Shown: positions 42,188 to 51,162, counted from the first letter of the stretch. The stretch: 64,000 bases of DNA from Oscillospiraceae bacterium (GCA_017457285.1 JAFTHT010000015.1:1-64000), one strand, 5' to 3'. A program made the numbers and translations. Notes: generated by a model from the sequence alone, not told the origin.

Positions 42188-42400
42188 ATGAATCTGAAAA
42201 ACGCCATCGAAGGGAAGGAATATATCATCCGGGCTATCGAGACGGATGATGAAGAGCTGAATGCCTTCCTTTTCTCCCTGGGCTGCTACTCCGGCGAACC
42301 GATCACGGTGGTTTCCCGGCGGCGGGGCAGCTGTACGGTGTCCATCAAGGACGGCCGGTATAATATCGACGAGCAGCTGGCAGAGGCCATTCTCGTCTAA
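42188..42400 (+). CDS. feoA: Ferrous iron transport protein A
   Basis: 70 residues forming the SH3-like FeoA fold (FLFSLGCYSGEPITVVSRRR, then YNIDEQLAEAILV). It binds or regulates FeoB at the cytoplasmic face. ATG 42188 is preceded by CAGGTGAGCTT. A further palindrome lies between it and feoB. Confidence 0.9.
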   Translation: MNLKNAIEGKEYIIRAIETDDEELNAFLFSLGCYSGEPITVVSRRRGSCTVSIKDGRYNIDEQLAEAILV

Positions 42401-42442
42401 AAATGGCTGAAAGACGGCAGCTGCTGTCTTTTTGATAGAAGG

Positions 42443-42456
42443 TTAGCGAAGACTAA
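42443..42456 (+). promoter_or_regulatory. Operator-like palindrome between feoA and feoB
   Basis: TTAGCGAAGACTAA resembles the other sites with one mismatched arm; it overlaps the leader just before the feoB GTTAGGAGG ribosome site. It may be an internal repressor site. Confidence 0.5.
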
Positions 42457-42480
42457 CTGCAATGTTAGGAGGAATCTACA

Positions 42481-44781
42481 ATGAGAATTGCTTTAACAGG
42501 CAATCCCAACAGCGGTAAGACCACCATGTACAATGCTCTGACCGGCCGGAATGAGAAGGTCGGCAACTGGGCCGGTGTTACCGTTGAAAGAAAAGAACAT
42601 CCCATCAAGAAGAGCTACTACAGCGGCTCCCAGGAGCTGATCGCGGTAGACCTGCCCGGCGCTTACTCCATGTCGCCCTTCACTTCTGAGGAGAGCATCA
42701 CCAGCGCCTATGTGAAGAACGAGAACCCCGATGTTATCATCAACATTGTGGATGCGACCAATCTGAGCCGCAGTCTGTTCTTCACCACCCAGCTGCTGGA
42801 GCTGGGCATTCCCGTTGTGGTGGCCCTGAACAAGGCCGATATCAACGAGAAGAAGCAGACGGTGATCGATGCCAAGTCCTTGTCCGAAAAGCTGGGCTGT
42901 CCTGTGGTGGAGACGGTTTCCACCGCTGCAGAGGGCCTGAAAAAGGTGGTTGAAACTGCCGCCGCCCAGGCCGGAAAGGGTCAGAAAGCGCCCTACACCC
43001 AGGGGAATATCGACCTGTCCAGCAAGAAGGAAGTGGAGGCCGCTGACCGCAAGCGCTTCGAGTTCGTCAACAAGATCGTGGGCAAGGTGGAGAACCGGAA
43101 GGTCAAGACCAAGGACAAGAATTATCAGGATAAGATCGATGCGGTACTGACCAATCCTATTGGCGGCCTGTTCATCTTTGCACTGATTATGTTCTTGGTG
43201 TTCCAGATTTCCCAGGCCTGGGTTGGTCCCTTTATTGCGGAGGGCTACGAAAAGGCAGAAACCATCTCTATTGACTATGATGATGAGACGCTGGAATTTG
43301 TCAAGGTAGAGGAAGAAGAGTCTGATGTTGAACCCTCGAATCCCATTTCCGGCGTATGGGAATGTGAGGACTATGTCGTTACCTTTGGTGAAGATGGTAG
43401 TTTCTTTATGATTATGAGGGAAAGCGATGAAGCGGAACTGCTTGGCGAATATACATACGCCGACAATACGCTTTCTATGACTGCCAATGGTGCGGCACTT
43501 TCTGTGGAGTACGATGATACCGCGTTCGCTATCCCTGGCCTGGTTACCCTGATCGATATGTTCAAGGAATGGGTTGCAGGTGCCCTGGAGGGCGGCAATG
43601 ATTTCCTGGTAGCCCTGCTGACGGAGGGTATCATTGGCGGTGTCAGTGCCGTCGTTGGCTTCCTGCCTCTGGTTATGGTCATGTACTTCCTGATCTCCCT
43701 GCTGGAGGACTGCGGCTATATGGCCCGTGCCACGGTAGTTCTGGATCCCATCTTCAAGAAGGTTGGCCTGTCCGGTAAGTCTGTCATTCCCTTTGTTATC
43801 GGCACCGGCTGTGCCATTCCTGGTGTTATGGCTGCCCGTACCATCCGCAATGAGCGGGAGCGCCGGGCCACTGCCATGCTGACTCCCTGGATGCCCTGCG
43901 GTGCCAAGCTGCCGGTCATCGCCCTGTTCGCCGGTGCTTTCTTCGATGAAGCCAGCTGGGTGGGTACCCTGATGTACTTTGTTGGCATTGCCCTAATCCT
44001 GCTGGGCGCGCTGCTTGTTAATAAGATTGCCGGTTATAAGAACCGCAAGTCCTTCTTCATTATTGAGCTGCCCGAATACAAGGCTCCTTCCTTCAAGCGG
44101 GCGTTCCTGGATATGTGCAGCCGTGGCTGGGCCTATATCGTCAAGGCCGGTACCATCATTCTGCTGTGCAACGCCGTGGTTTACATCATGCAGTCCTTCA
44201 ACTGGAGCTTCCAGCTGGTTGAGGAGGGTGCCGAGAACACCTCCATCCTGGCTTCTATTGCCAATCCCATCGCTGTGATCCTGGTGCCCATTATCGGCAT
44301 CTCCGCCTGGCAGCTGGCTGCCGCCGCCGTCACCGGCTTTATCGCCAAAGAGAACGTGGTGGGTACCCTGGCCGTCTGCTATGGCATCTCCAACCTGATT
44401 GACACCGATGCCCTGGAAATGGCCGAGGGCGCCGGTGCTGAGGTGGCTGCCATCTTCGGTATCACCAAGGTCGCCGCCCTGGCATATCTGATGTTCAATC
44501 TGTTCACGCCCCCCTGCTTCGCAGCCATTGGTGCCATGAATGCGGAGATCAAGGATAAGAAGTGGCTCTGGGGTGGTATCGCCCTGCAGCTGGGCGTTGG
44601 CTATTCCATTGGCTATTTGGTCTACACCATTGGCACCATCATCACCGGTGGTTCCCTGAATGTGATGGCTGCCATCCTGGGTGGAATCGCCGTGCTGGCT
44701 ATGGCAGCTGTGGTTGTTTACCTCTGCGCCAATGCCGACAAGAAGGTCAAGGCTGAGTACGCCCTCAGCGGAAAGAAGTAA
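42481..44781 (+). CDS. feoB: Ferrous iron transporter B with extra inserted domain
   Basis: 766 residues. N-terminal G domain: G1 GNPNSGKTT (8-16), G3 DLPGAYS, G4 NKAD. Two Gate (nucleoside-recognition-like) repeats follow, with GTGCAIPGVMAARTI and the conserved Cys residues. Between the first and second membrane helices (about 252-350) lies an unusual acidic, beta-rich insert (EGYEKAETISIDYDD ... SGVWECEDYVVTF ... YTYADNTLSMTANGAALSVE), probably outside the membrane and lipocalin-like in pattern. It imports Fe2+ under anoxic conditions. Confidence 0.93.
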   Translation: MRIALTGNPNSGKTTMYNALTGRNEKVGNWAGVTVERKEHPIKKSYYSGSQELIAVDLPGAYSMSPFTSEESITSAYVKNENPDVIINIVDATNLSRSLFFTTQLLELGIPVVVALNKADINEKKQTVIDAKSLSEKLGCPVVETVSTAAEGLKKVVETAAAQAGKGQKAPYTQGNIDLSSKKEVEAADRKRFEFVNKIVGKVENRKVKTKDKNYQDKIDAVLTNPIGGLFIFALIMFLVFQISQAWVGPFIAEGYEKAETISIDYDDETLEFVKVEEEESDVEPSNPISGVWECEDYVVTFGEDGSFFMIMRESDEAELLGEYTYADNTLSMTANGAALSVEYDDTAFAIPGLVTLIDMFKEWVAGALEGGNDFLVALLTEGIIGGVSAVVGFLPLVMVMYFLISLLEDCGYMARATVVLDPIFKKVGLSGKSVIPFVIGTGCAIPGVMAARTIRNERERRATAMLTPWMPCGAKLPVIALFAGAFFDEASWVGTLMYFVGIALILLGALLVNKIAGYKNRKSFFIIELPEYKAPSFKRAFLDMCSRGWAYIVKAGTIILLCNAVVYIMQSFNWSFQLVEEGAENTSILASIANPIAVILVPIIGISAWQLAAAAVTGFIAKENVVGTLAVCYGISNLIDTDALEMAEGAGAEVAAIFGITKVAALAYLMFNLFTPPCFAAIGAMNAEIKDKKWLWGGIALQLGVGYSIGYLVYTIGTIITGGSLNVMAAILGGIAVLAMAAVVVYLCANADKKVKAEYALSGKK

Positions 44782-44784
44782 ACT

Positions 44785-44949
44785 ATGGAGAATTTCATTC
44801 TCGTTGCCATCCTGGTGCTGATTCTGGGCGGCGCGGCGTGGTACATCTACAAGGCAAAAAAGAGCGGAAAAAAGTGTATTGGCTGCCCCGATAGCGGCGC
44901 TTGTTCCGGCAACTGCGGAAGCTGCTGCGGTTGCGGAAAGGATAAATAA
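44785..44949 (+). CDS. FeoB-associated Cys-rich membrane protein
   Basis: 54 residues: one membrane helix (ILVAILVLILGGAAWYIY) and a Cys-rich tail CIGCPDSGACSGNCGSCCGC with eight Cys. It belongs to the FeoB-associated Cys-rich family (FeoC-position small peptides of Firmicutes). It starts 3 bases after feoB with no separate strong ribosome site, so it is coupled to feoB. Confidence 0.9.
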   Translation: MENFILVAILVLILGGAAWYIYKAKKSGKKCIGCPDSGACSGNCGSCCGCGKDK

Positions 44950-44956
44950 TGTTATA

Positions 44957-44990
44957 CCCCGACCTGGTTGAACCGGGTCGGGGCTTTTTT
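44957..44990 (+). terminator. Terminator of the feo operon
   Basis: CCCCGACC-TGGTTGAACC-GGGTCGGGG then CTTTTTT. Confidence 0.85.
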
Positions 44991-44992
44991 GA

Positions 44993-45038
44993 AAACAAAT
45001 GTTTAATGCCTTGATTCTTCTTCAAATTGTGGTATAAT
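44993..45038 (+). promoter_or_regulatory. Promoter of the polymerase gene with possible LexA-like palindrome
   Basis: AAAC-AAAT-GTTT (44993-45004) lies 6 bases before the -35 TTGATT (45011-45016); TATAAT is at 45033-45038, 16-base spacer. The palindrome loosely fits the Firmicutes GAAC-N4-GTTC box. The promoter is firm, the LexA reading weak. Confidence 0.5.
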
Positions 45039-45056
45039 AAGATGGAGGTGAGAGGT

Positions 45057-46541
45057 GTGGAGCAGAAATATTACATTGCGATTGATTTGAAATCATTCTA
45101 TGCCTCTCAGGAGTGCATCGAGCGGGGGCTGGATCCTCTGACCACCAATCTGGTGGTGGCGGATGAAAGCCGGACGGAGAAGACCATCTGTCTGGCGGTT
45201 TCGCCGTCCCTGAAGGCCTATGGCGTCCCTGGCCGGGCCCGGCTGTTTGAAGCCATCCAAAAGGTACAGGAGGCCAACGCCATCCGCCGGGGAAACCGCA
45301 CTTTCACCGGCAAATCCTGCGATGCCAACGAGCTGAAAGCGAATCCTGCCCTTGCCATCGATTTCATCATCGCCAAACCCCGGATGGCCCATTATCTGGA
45401 GTGCAGTGCCCGGATTTATGAGGTGTACCTGCGCTACATCGCTCCGGAGGATATCCATGTTTACTCCATCGACGAGGTGTTCATCGATGCGACGCCTTAT
45501 CTGAAAACCTACGGTATGACCGCCCACGAGCTGGCGCGGATGCTGATTCGGGCGGTGCTGGCGGAAACCGGCATCACCGCCACCGCCGGAATCGGGACGA
45601 ACCTTTATCTTTGCAAGGTGGCCATGGACATTGTGGCAAAGAAAATGCCTGCGGATGAAGACGGGGTCCGGATCGCGGAACTGGATGAAATGAGCTACCG
45701 CCGCCTCCTGTGGAGTCATCGCCCCCTGACGGATTTCTGGCGGGTGGGCCCCGGCTATGCCCGGAAGCTGGAGCGCAACGGCATGTTCACCATGGGGGAT
45801 GTGGCCCGGTGCTCTGTTGGCAAGCCCTGGGAATTTCACAACGAGGACCTGCTCTACAAGCTCTTCGGCATCAATGCGGAGCTTCTGATTGACCACGCCT
45901 GGGGCTGGGAACCCTGCACCATCGGCCATATCAAGGCCTATAAGCCAAGCACAAATTGCCTTTCTACCGGACAAGTGCTGCAATGTCCCTATGATTTCGA
46001 AAAAACAAAACTGGTGGTCCGGGAGATGGCGGATATGCTGTCCATGGATTTACTGGACAAGGCGTTGGTGACGGATCAGATTGTACTGACCATCGGCTAC
46101 GACCGGGAAAGTCTGACGGATTCTAAGATTTCATATTCCGGCCCGGTGACGTTGGATCACTATGGCCGCCGCATCCCAAAGCACGCCCATGGCACCGCTA
46201 ATCTGGGCCGCCATACCAGCTCCACCCGACTGATTGTGGAGGCGGCGATGGCTCTGTTTGATAAAAATGTAGCCCCCCAGCTCCTGTGCCGCCGCATCAA
46301 TCTGACGGCCAACCATGTGATTCGGGAGCGGGATATCCCTGCTTCGCCGATGGAGCAACTGGACCTGTTCGCATCGGCCCCGGAGGAGGACAGCGACCTG
46401 GAGCGGGAGAAACGACGCCAGCAGGCGGTGCTGGAAATTCGGAAAAAATACGGTAAAAACGCCATTTTGAAGGGTATGAACTTCAAAGAAGGGGCCACTG
46501 CCCGGGAACGCAATGCCCAGATCGGAGGTCACAAGGCATGA
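45057..46541 (+). CDS. Y-family DNA polymerase (UmuC-like)
   Basis: 494 residues. Palm-domain acidic motifs IAIDLKSFYAS (about 8-18) and YSIDEVFIDAT (about 137-147) supply the catalytic Asp/Glu; a helix-hairpin-helix (FWRVGPGYARKLERNGM, about 228) and little-finger domain follow. This is the DinB/UmuC form typical of Firmicutes mobile and SOS loci. It copies past DNA lesions. GTG 45057 has GGAGGT 7 bases upstream. Confidence 0.9.
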   Translation: MEQKYYIAIDLKSFYASQECIERGLDPLTTNLVVADESRTEKTICLAVSPSLKAYGVPGRARLFEAIQKVQEANAIRRGNRTFTGKSCDANELKANPALAIDFIIAKPRMAHYLECSARIYEVYLRYIAPEDIHVYSIDEVFIDATPYLKTYGMTAHELARMLIRAVLAETGITATAGIGTNLYLCKVAMDIVAKKMPADEDGVRIAELDEMSYRRLLWSHRPLTDFWRVGPGYARKLERNGMFTMGDVARCSVGKPWEFHNEDLLYKLFGINAELLIDHAWGWEPCTIGHIKAYKPSTNCLSTGQVLQCPYDFEKTKLVVREMADMLSMDLLDKALVTDQIVLTIGYDRESLTDSKISYSGPVTLDHYGRRIPKHAHGTANLGRHTSSTRLIVEAAMALFDKNVAPQLLCRRINLTANHVIRERDIPASPMEQLDLFASAPEEDSDLEREKRRQQAVLEIRKKYGKNAILKGMNFKEGATARERNAQIGGHKA

Positions 46542-46945
46542 GCTACGAGGATATCATCCACTTGCCCCACCATGTTTCAGCAAAGCGGGCCCCGATGTCG
46601 ATATACGACCGGGCTGCCCAATTTGCTCCCTTTGCCGCTCTGACCGGCCACGATGCCATCATCCGGGAAACCGCCCGGCAGGTGGATGCTCCCATCGAAC
46701 TGACCGAATCCCGCCGGGAGGAGTTGAACCGCCAGCTTCAGATGCTTTCTGACCGGATTGAAGAAACTCCCCAGGTGGTCATTACCCACTATATCCCTGA
46801 CGACCGAAAACCCGGCGGCGCCTATGTCCTGACCACCGCCCATTTGAAGAAAATCGACGACTATGCCCATGCCCTGATCCTCACCGACGGAACCGGAATC
46901 GATGTGGATACGGTGATTCAGGTGGAATTTGTTGATGAATGGTAA
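46538..46945 (+). CDS. YolD-like family protein
   Basis: 135 residues. SIYDRAAQFAPFAALTGHDA (about 20-40) is the YolD-like signature; the family is widely found directly after UmuC-type genes in Firmicutes. It overlaps the polymerase stop by 4 bases (ATGA). A regulatory or partner role of the polymerase is the usual guess. Confidence 0.85.
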   Translation: MSYEDIIHLPHHVSAKRAPMSIYDRAAQFAPFAALTGHDAIIRETARQVDAPIELTESRREELNRQLQMLSDRIEETPQVVITHYIPDDRKPGGAYVLTTAHLKKIDDYAHALILTDGTGIDVDTVIQVEFVDEW

Positions 46946-47045
46946 AGGATTGTTTATGATAGCGCCCCACGAAATACATTGTCAATTATTCTGCTAAACA
47001 ATCAATTACCGATTCATCCAATTTCTACATTCTGCACAAAAATCC

Positions 47046-47074
47046 TTTACAATTTGATAGGGATATGGTATACT
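47046..47074 (+). promoter_or_regulatory. Promoter of the hydrogenase maturation operon
   Basis: TTTACA (47046-47051), TATACT (47069-47074), 17-base spacer. The region 46946-47045 shows no gene. Confidence 0.75.
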
Positions 47075-47080
47075 GTTCTC

Positions 47081-47205
47081 AATCAACTGACGCAAAAGGG
47101 GAGACCCTGATGGGGAAGGGATGCCATATTGAAAAAGCGCTCCGATTGGAGGGCTTACTTTGGCGTTCCCTGCCCGGGAACGTCATTTTTGTTTGGGAGG
47201 ATGCT
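47081..47205 (+). promoter_or_regulatory. Leader of the hyd operon with internal terminator
   Basis: About 125 bases between promoter and the first gene hold a GCGCTCC-GATT-GGAGGGC hairpin (47137-47154) and a terminator-type hairpin GGCGTTCCC-TGCCC-GGGAACGTC (47162-47184 approx.) followed by ATTTTTGTTT. This arrangement suggests attenuation. I recognise no known riboswitch class. The frame is open through the leader, so a longer start (ATG 47110) for the next gene is an alternative explanation. Confidence 0.45.
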
Positions 47206-47466
47206 ATGGAAAACCGGATTGCAATGCTTGGAATCGTGGTAGAGCAGGAAAGCTCCGCGGAGCCGCTGAATCGGCTGCTCAGTGAATACAAGGACTATAT
47301 CGTTGGCCGTATGGGCATTCCCTACCGCCAGCGGGGGGTGAATCTGATCAGCATCGTGCTGGATGCCCCGGGGGATGCCATCAGTGCCCTGTCCGGCAAG
47401 GCGGGGATGCTTCCCGGGGTCACCGCCAAGACCATCTATGCCAAGCTCCCGGAGAACAGCCAATGA
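47206..47466 (+). CDS. TM1266-family iron-only hydrogenase system regulator
   Basis: 86 residues, ACT/NikR-C-like ferredoxin fold without a DNA-binding domain. RLLSEYKDYIVGRMGIPYRQ (about 25-44), NLISIVLDAPGDAISALSGK and a final PGVTAKTIYAK match the family always found near HydEFG. ATG 47206 has GGGAGG 5 bases upstream. It overlaps hydE by 4 bases. Confidence 0.85.
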   Translation: MENRIAMLGIVVEQESSAEPLNRLLSEYKDYIVGRMGIPYRQRGVNLISIVLDAPGDAISALSGKAGMLPGVTAKTIYAKLPENSQ

Positions 47467-48509
47467 TCCGGTTGATTGAGAAACTGGAAAACGGTCAGCG
47501 CCTTTGCGAAAGGGAATTTCAGCAGCTGATTGAAAACCGCACGCCGGAACTGGCGGCGCTCCTGGCGGAAAAGGCGGTGGGGGCCCGCAATGGTGTTTAC
47601 GGCCATCGGGTATTTCTCCGTGGACTTGTAGAATTCACCAACTACTGCAAAAATGACTGCTACTACTGTGGCCTGCGTTGCTCCAATTGGGCCGCCCAGC
47701 GGTATCGCCTCACCGAAGCGGAGATTTTGGAATGCTGCCGGGAAGGCCATCGTCTGGGCTTTCGCACCTTTGTCCTGCAGGGTGGCGAGGATCCGCTGTA
47801 CACTCCCCAGCGCATCCGTGATTTGGTATACAAAATAAAAAAGGAGTTCCCGGACTGCGCCCTGACATTGTCGGTGGGGGAGCATCCCAGGGAGGTTTAT
47901 CAAAGCTGGTTTGATGCGGGAGCGGACCGGTATCTGCTGCGCCATGAAACGGCTGACCCGGCCCATTACCAAATGCTCCACCCCCATGCCATGTCCCTGG
48001 AAAACCGGATGCGGTGTCTGACGGATTTGAAGGAAATCGGCTATCAGGTGGGCTGCGGTTTTATGGTGGGGTCACCCGGCCAGACCGGAGCCCATATCGC
48101 CAGGGATTTATGCTTTATTCAGGAATTTCAGCCCCATATGGTGGGAATCGGCCCCTTTATCCCCCAAAAGGATACCCCTTTCGGCGGCGAACCGGCAGGA
48201 ACCCTGGAGCTGACGGTGTATTTGTTATCCATTATCCGGCTGATGCTGCCGGAGGTGCTTCTCCCCGCCACCACAGCCCTGGGCACCATCCATCCCCGAG
48301 GCCGGGAACAGGGCATTGCCGCCGGGGCCAATGTGTGTATGCCGAATCTGTCGCCCCTTTCCGTCCGAAAAAAGTATGCCATTTATGATAACAAAATCTG
48401 CACCGGCGATGAGGCTGCTGAATGCATCCAGTGCCTCCGCCGTCGAATCGAGAGCGTTGGTTGCGAAATGGTCACAGACCGGGGCGACCATGCTCAAATG
48501 AAAGGATGA
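47463..48509 (+). CDS. hydE: [FeFe] hydrogenase H-cluster radical SAM maturase HydE
   Basis: 348 residues. Radical SAM cluster motif CKNDCYYC (residues 62-69) in FTNYCKNDCYYCGLR, with QGGEDP (about 107) and SVGE as in HydE/BioB-like enzymes. It helps build the dithiomethylamine-bridged diiron unit with HydG and HydF. It is the second gene of the operon. Confidence 0.92.
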   Translation: MIRLIEKLENGQRLCEREFQQLIENRTPELAALLAEKAVGARNGVYGHRVFLRGLVEFTNYCKNDCYYCGLRCSNWAAQRYRLTEAEILECCREGHRLGFRTFVLQGGEDPLYTPQRIRDLVYKIKKEFPDCALTLSVGEHPREVYQSWFDAGADRYLLRHETADPAHYQMLHPHAMSLENRMRCLTDLKEIGYQVGCGFMVGSPGQTGAHIARDLCFIQEFQPHMVGIGPFIPQKDTPFGGEPAGTLELTVYLLSIIRLMLPEVLLPATTALGTIHPRGREQGIAAGANVCMPNLSPLSVRKKYAIYDNKICTGDEAAECIQCLRRRIESVGCEMVTDRGDHAQMKG

Positions 48510-48514
48510 TAACG

Positions 48515-49930
48515 ATGTATAATCCCAATTCTCGCAAGGCTGAGGAATTTATTGACCATCAGGAAATTCTGGACACCCTGGCCTATGCGGATGCCCATAA
48601 ATCCGATGCCGCGCTGATCGATGAAATTTTGCAGAAAGCAAGGCGCCGCAAGGGCCTTTCCCACCGGGAGGCCTCCGTGCTGCTGGCCTGCGAGCTGGAG
48701 GAGAAAAATCAGGAAATTTACACCCTGGCAGAGCAGATCAAAAAGGATTTTTACGGCAACCGCATTGTCATGTTTGCGCCGCTGTACCTGTCTAATTACT
48801 GCGTCAATGGTTGCCTGTATTGCCCATATCATAAGAAAAACAAGCATATTCCCCGGAAAAAGTTGACTCAGGAGGAAATTAAGGCGGAGGTCATCGCCCT
48901 GCAGGACATGGGCCACAAGCGCCTTGCCCTGGAGGCCGGTGAGGACCCGGTGAATAATCCTTTGGAGTATATTCTGGAGTCCATCCAAACCATCTATTCC
49001 ATCAAGCATAAAAATGGCGCCATCCGCCGGGTGAATGTGAACATCGCCGCCACCACCGTGGAGAATTACCGCAAGCTCAAGGAGGCGGGTATCGGCACCT
49101 ATATCCTGTTCCAGGAAACCTACCACAAGGAATCCTATGAACACCTGCACCCCACCGGCCCCAAGAGCAACTACGCCTACCACACCGAGGCCCATGATCG
49201 GGCCATGGAGGGAGGCATCGATGATGTTGGCCTGGGCGTTCTCTTCGGGCTGGAGCTTTGCCGCTATGAATTTGCGGGACTTCTGATGCATGCGGAGCAT
49301 CTGGAGGCGGTTTTTGGCGTTGGGCCTCATACCATCAGTGTGCCGAGAGTTTGCCCCGCTGACGATATTGACCCCGGCGAATTTGACAACGGCATTTCTG
49401 ACGAGGTGTTTGAGAAAATCGTGGCCTGCATCCGGGTGGCGGTGCCCTATACCGGTATGATTATTTCCACCCGGGAAAGTCCTAAGGTCCGGGAGCGGGT
49501 GCTGCATCTGGGCATCTCCCAAATTTCCGGCGGCAGCCGCACCAGCGTTGGTGGCTACACCCTGCCGGAGCCTGAAAACGACACCGCCCAATTCGATCTC
49601 AGCGATCACCGCACCCTGGATGAAGTGGTCAAATGGCTTATGGAAATGGGATATATCCCGTCCTTCTGCACCGCCTGCTACCGGGAGGGCCGTACCGGCG
49701 ACCGGTTTATGAGCCTGTGCAAATCCGGCCAGATCAATAACTGCTGTCTGCCCAACGCGCTGATGACGCTGAAGGAGTACCTGATGGACTACGCCGCCCC
49801 GGATACCAAAACAGTGGGGGAGGCCCTGATTGCCGCCCAGTTGGAGGATATCCCCCGGGAAAAGACCCGGCAGATTGTTGTTGACCGCCTTGAAAAAATC
49901 GCGGCAGGGGAACGGGATTTCAGATTTTGA
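48515..49930 (+). CDS. hydG: [FeFe] hydrogenase H-cluster radical SAM maturase HydG
   Basis: 471 residues. N-terminal radical SAM motif CVNGCLYC (residues 96-103) and the HydG C-terminal cluster motif CTACYREGRTGDRFM (about 388-402). It cleaves tyrosine to give the CO and CN ligands on an iron synthon. It starts 5 bases after hydE; AAAGGATG serves as ribosome site. Confidence 0.93.
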   Translation: MYNPNSRKAEEFIDHQEILDTLAYADAHKSDAALIDEILQKARRRKGLSHREASVLLACELEEKNQEIYTLAEQIKKDFYGNRIVMFAPLYLSNYCVNGCLYCPYHKKNKHIPRKKLTQEEIKAEVIALQDMGHKRLALEAGEDPVNNPLEYILESIQTIYSIKHKNGAIRRVNVNIAATTVENYRKLKEAGIGTYILFQETYHKESYEHLHPTGPKSNYAYHTEAHDRAMEGGIDDVGLGVLFGLELCRYEFAGLLMHAEHLEAVFGVGPHTISVPRVCPADDIDPGEFDNGISDEVFEKIVACIRVAVPYTGMIISTRESPKVRERVLHLGISQISGGSRTSVGGYTLPEPENDTAQFDLSDHRTLDEVVKWLMEMGYIPSFCTACYREGRTGDRFMSLCKSGQINNCCLPNALMTLKEYLMDYAAPDTKTVGEALIAAQLEDIPREKTRQIVVDRLEKIAAGERDFRF

Positions 49931-49945
49931 CGGGAGATGAGAACC

Positions 49946-51112
49946 ATGAACCAAACACCCACCGGGGAACGGGTGCATATCGCCTTTTTTGGGCGGCGAA
50001 ACGCCGGAAAATCCAGCCTGGTCAATGCCTTTACCGGACAGGAAATCGCCATTGTATCCGATGTGAAGGGCACCACCACGGATCCGGTTTATAAGGCCAT
50101 GGAGCTGCTGCCTCTGGGCCCGGTGCAAATTATCGATACCCCCGGAATCGATGATGAAGGAGAATTGGGGCAGCTGCGGGTCAAGCGCACCCGGCAGGTG
50201 CTGAATAAGACGGATCTTGCGGTTCTGGTAACCGATGGAACGGAGCCGGTGGGGGAGGTGGAGCAGGAGCTGATCGCTCTGATTCAGGCAAAGGAAATTC
50301 CCTATCTTTTGGTCCGAAACAAGGCGGATTTGCTGGAAGATATTCCGAATGACGGATTTTATGCCAGCGCAAAAACCGGATTTCATATTCAAGAGCTGAA
50401 GGAGCTGGCTGCGAACGCTTTGCAGCAAGAGCCCCACCGGCCCCTGGTGGCGGATTTTTTGGAGCCGGGGGACACGGTTGTGCTGGTGGTGCCCATTGAC
50501 AAGGCGGCTCCCAAGGGACGGCTGATTTTGCCCCAGCAGCAGACCATCCGGGATACCCTGGAGGCCGGGGCTTCGGCACTGGTTTGCCGGGATTCAGAAT
50601 TGCCATCCACGCTGGAGCAGCTGGCCCTCCCCCCGAAAATGGTGATTACCGATTCTCAGGTCTTTGGAAAAGTGAATGGAATTGTGCCGCCGGAGATTCC
50701 GCTGACCTCCTTTTCCATTCTGATGGCCCGGTATAAGGGAGATTTGGCAATGACTGTGGAAGGGGCCAGGGTGCTGGATGGACTGAAAAGTGGAGATAAG
50801 GTGCTAATCAGCGAAGGCTGTACCCATCACCGCCAGTGCGGCGATATCGGCACGGAGAAGCTCCCTAACTGGATTCGTCGTCACACCGGGGTGGAGCCGG
50901 AGTTCCGGTTTACCTCCGGAACCCAATTCCCGGAGGATTTGAGCGAATATAGGCTGGTGATTCATTGCGGCGGCTGTATGCTGTCCCCACGGGAGATGCG
51001 TTACCGGCAGCGAAGCTGTGCGGATCAGGGGATTCCGGTTACCAATTACGGTATCGCCATTGCGCACCTGAATGGAATCCTGCAGCGCACGATTGCGCCT
51101 TTCAAACTGTGA
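49946..51112 (+). CDS. hydF: [FeFe] hydrogenase maturation GTPase HydF
   Basis: 388 residues. G1 GRRNAGKSS (about 16-24), DTPGIDDEG (G3), RNKADL (G4); the C-terminal cluster domain has the Cys ligands in EGCTHHRQCGD and HCGGCM. It is the scaffold that receives the diiron subcluster and delivers it to apo-HydA. I took ATG 49946 (GGGAG 9 bases upstream) over ATG 49937, which would abut the site. Confidence 0.92.
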   Translation: MNQTPTGERVHIAFFGRRNAGKSSLVNAFTGQEIAIVSDVKGTTTDPVYKAMELLPLGPVQIIDTPGIDDEGELGQLRVKRTRQVLNKTDLAVLVTDGTEPVGEVEQELIALIQAKEIPYLLVRNKADLLEDIPNDGFYASAKTGFHIQELKELAANALQQEPHRPLVADFLEPGDTVVLVVPIDKAAPKGRLILPQQQTIRDTLEAGASALVCRDSELPSTLEQLALPPKMVITDSQVFGKVNGIVPPEIPLTSFSILMARYKGDLAMTVEGARVLDGLKSGDKVLISEGCTHHRQCGDIGTEKLPNWIRRHTGVEPEFRFTSGTQFPEDLSEYRLVIHCGGCMLSPREMRYRQRSCADQGIPVTNYGIAIAHLNGILQRTIAPFKL

Positions 51113-51126
51113 ATTCATAAAAATAC

Positions 51127-51162
51127 CACCCGGATTCGAAAAAATCCGGGTGGGCTTCTTTA
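51127..51162. terminator. Bidirectional terminator
   Basis: CCACCCGGATT ... AATCCGGGTGG then GCTTCTTT. Confidence 0.8.

Noticed and set aside
47110..47205. Longer N terminus for the TM1266-type protein
   Set aside because: The frame is open, but the family begins at the 47206 ATG, which has a clear GGGAGG; the upstream part contains a terminator hairpin.
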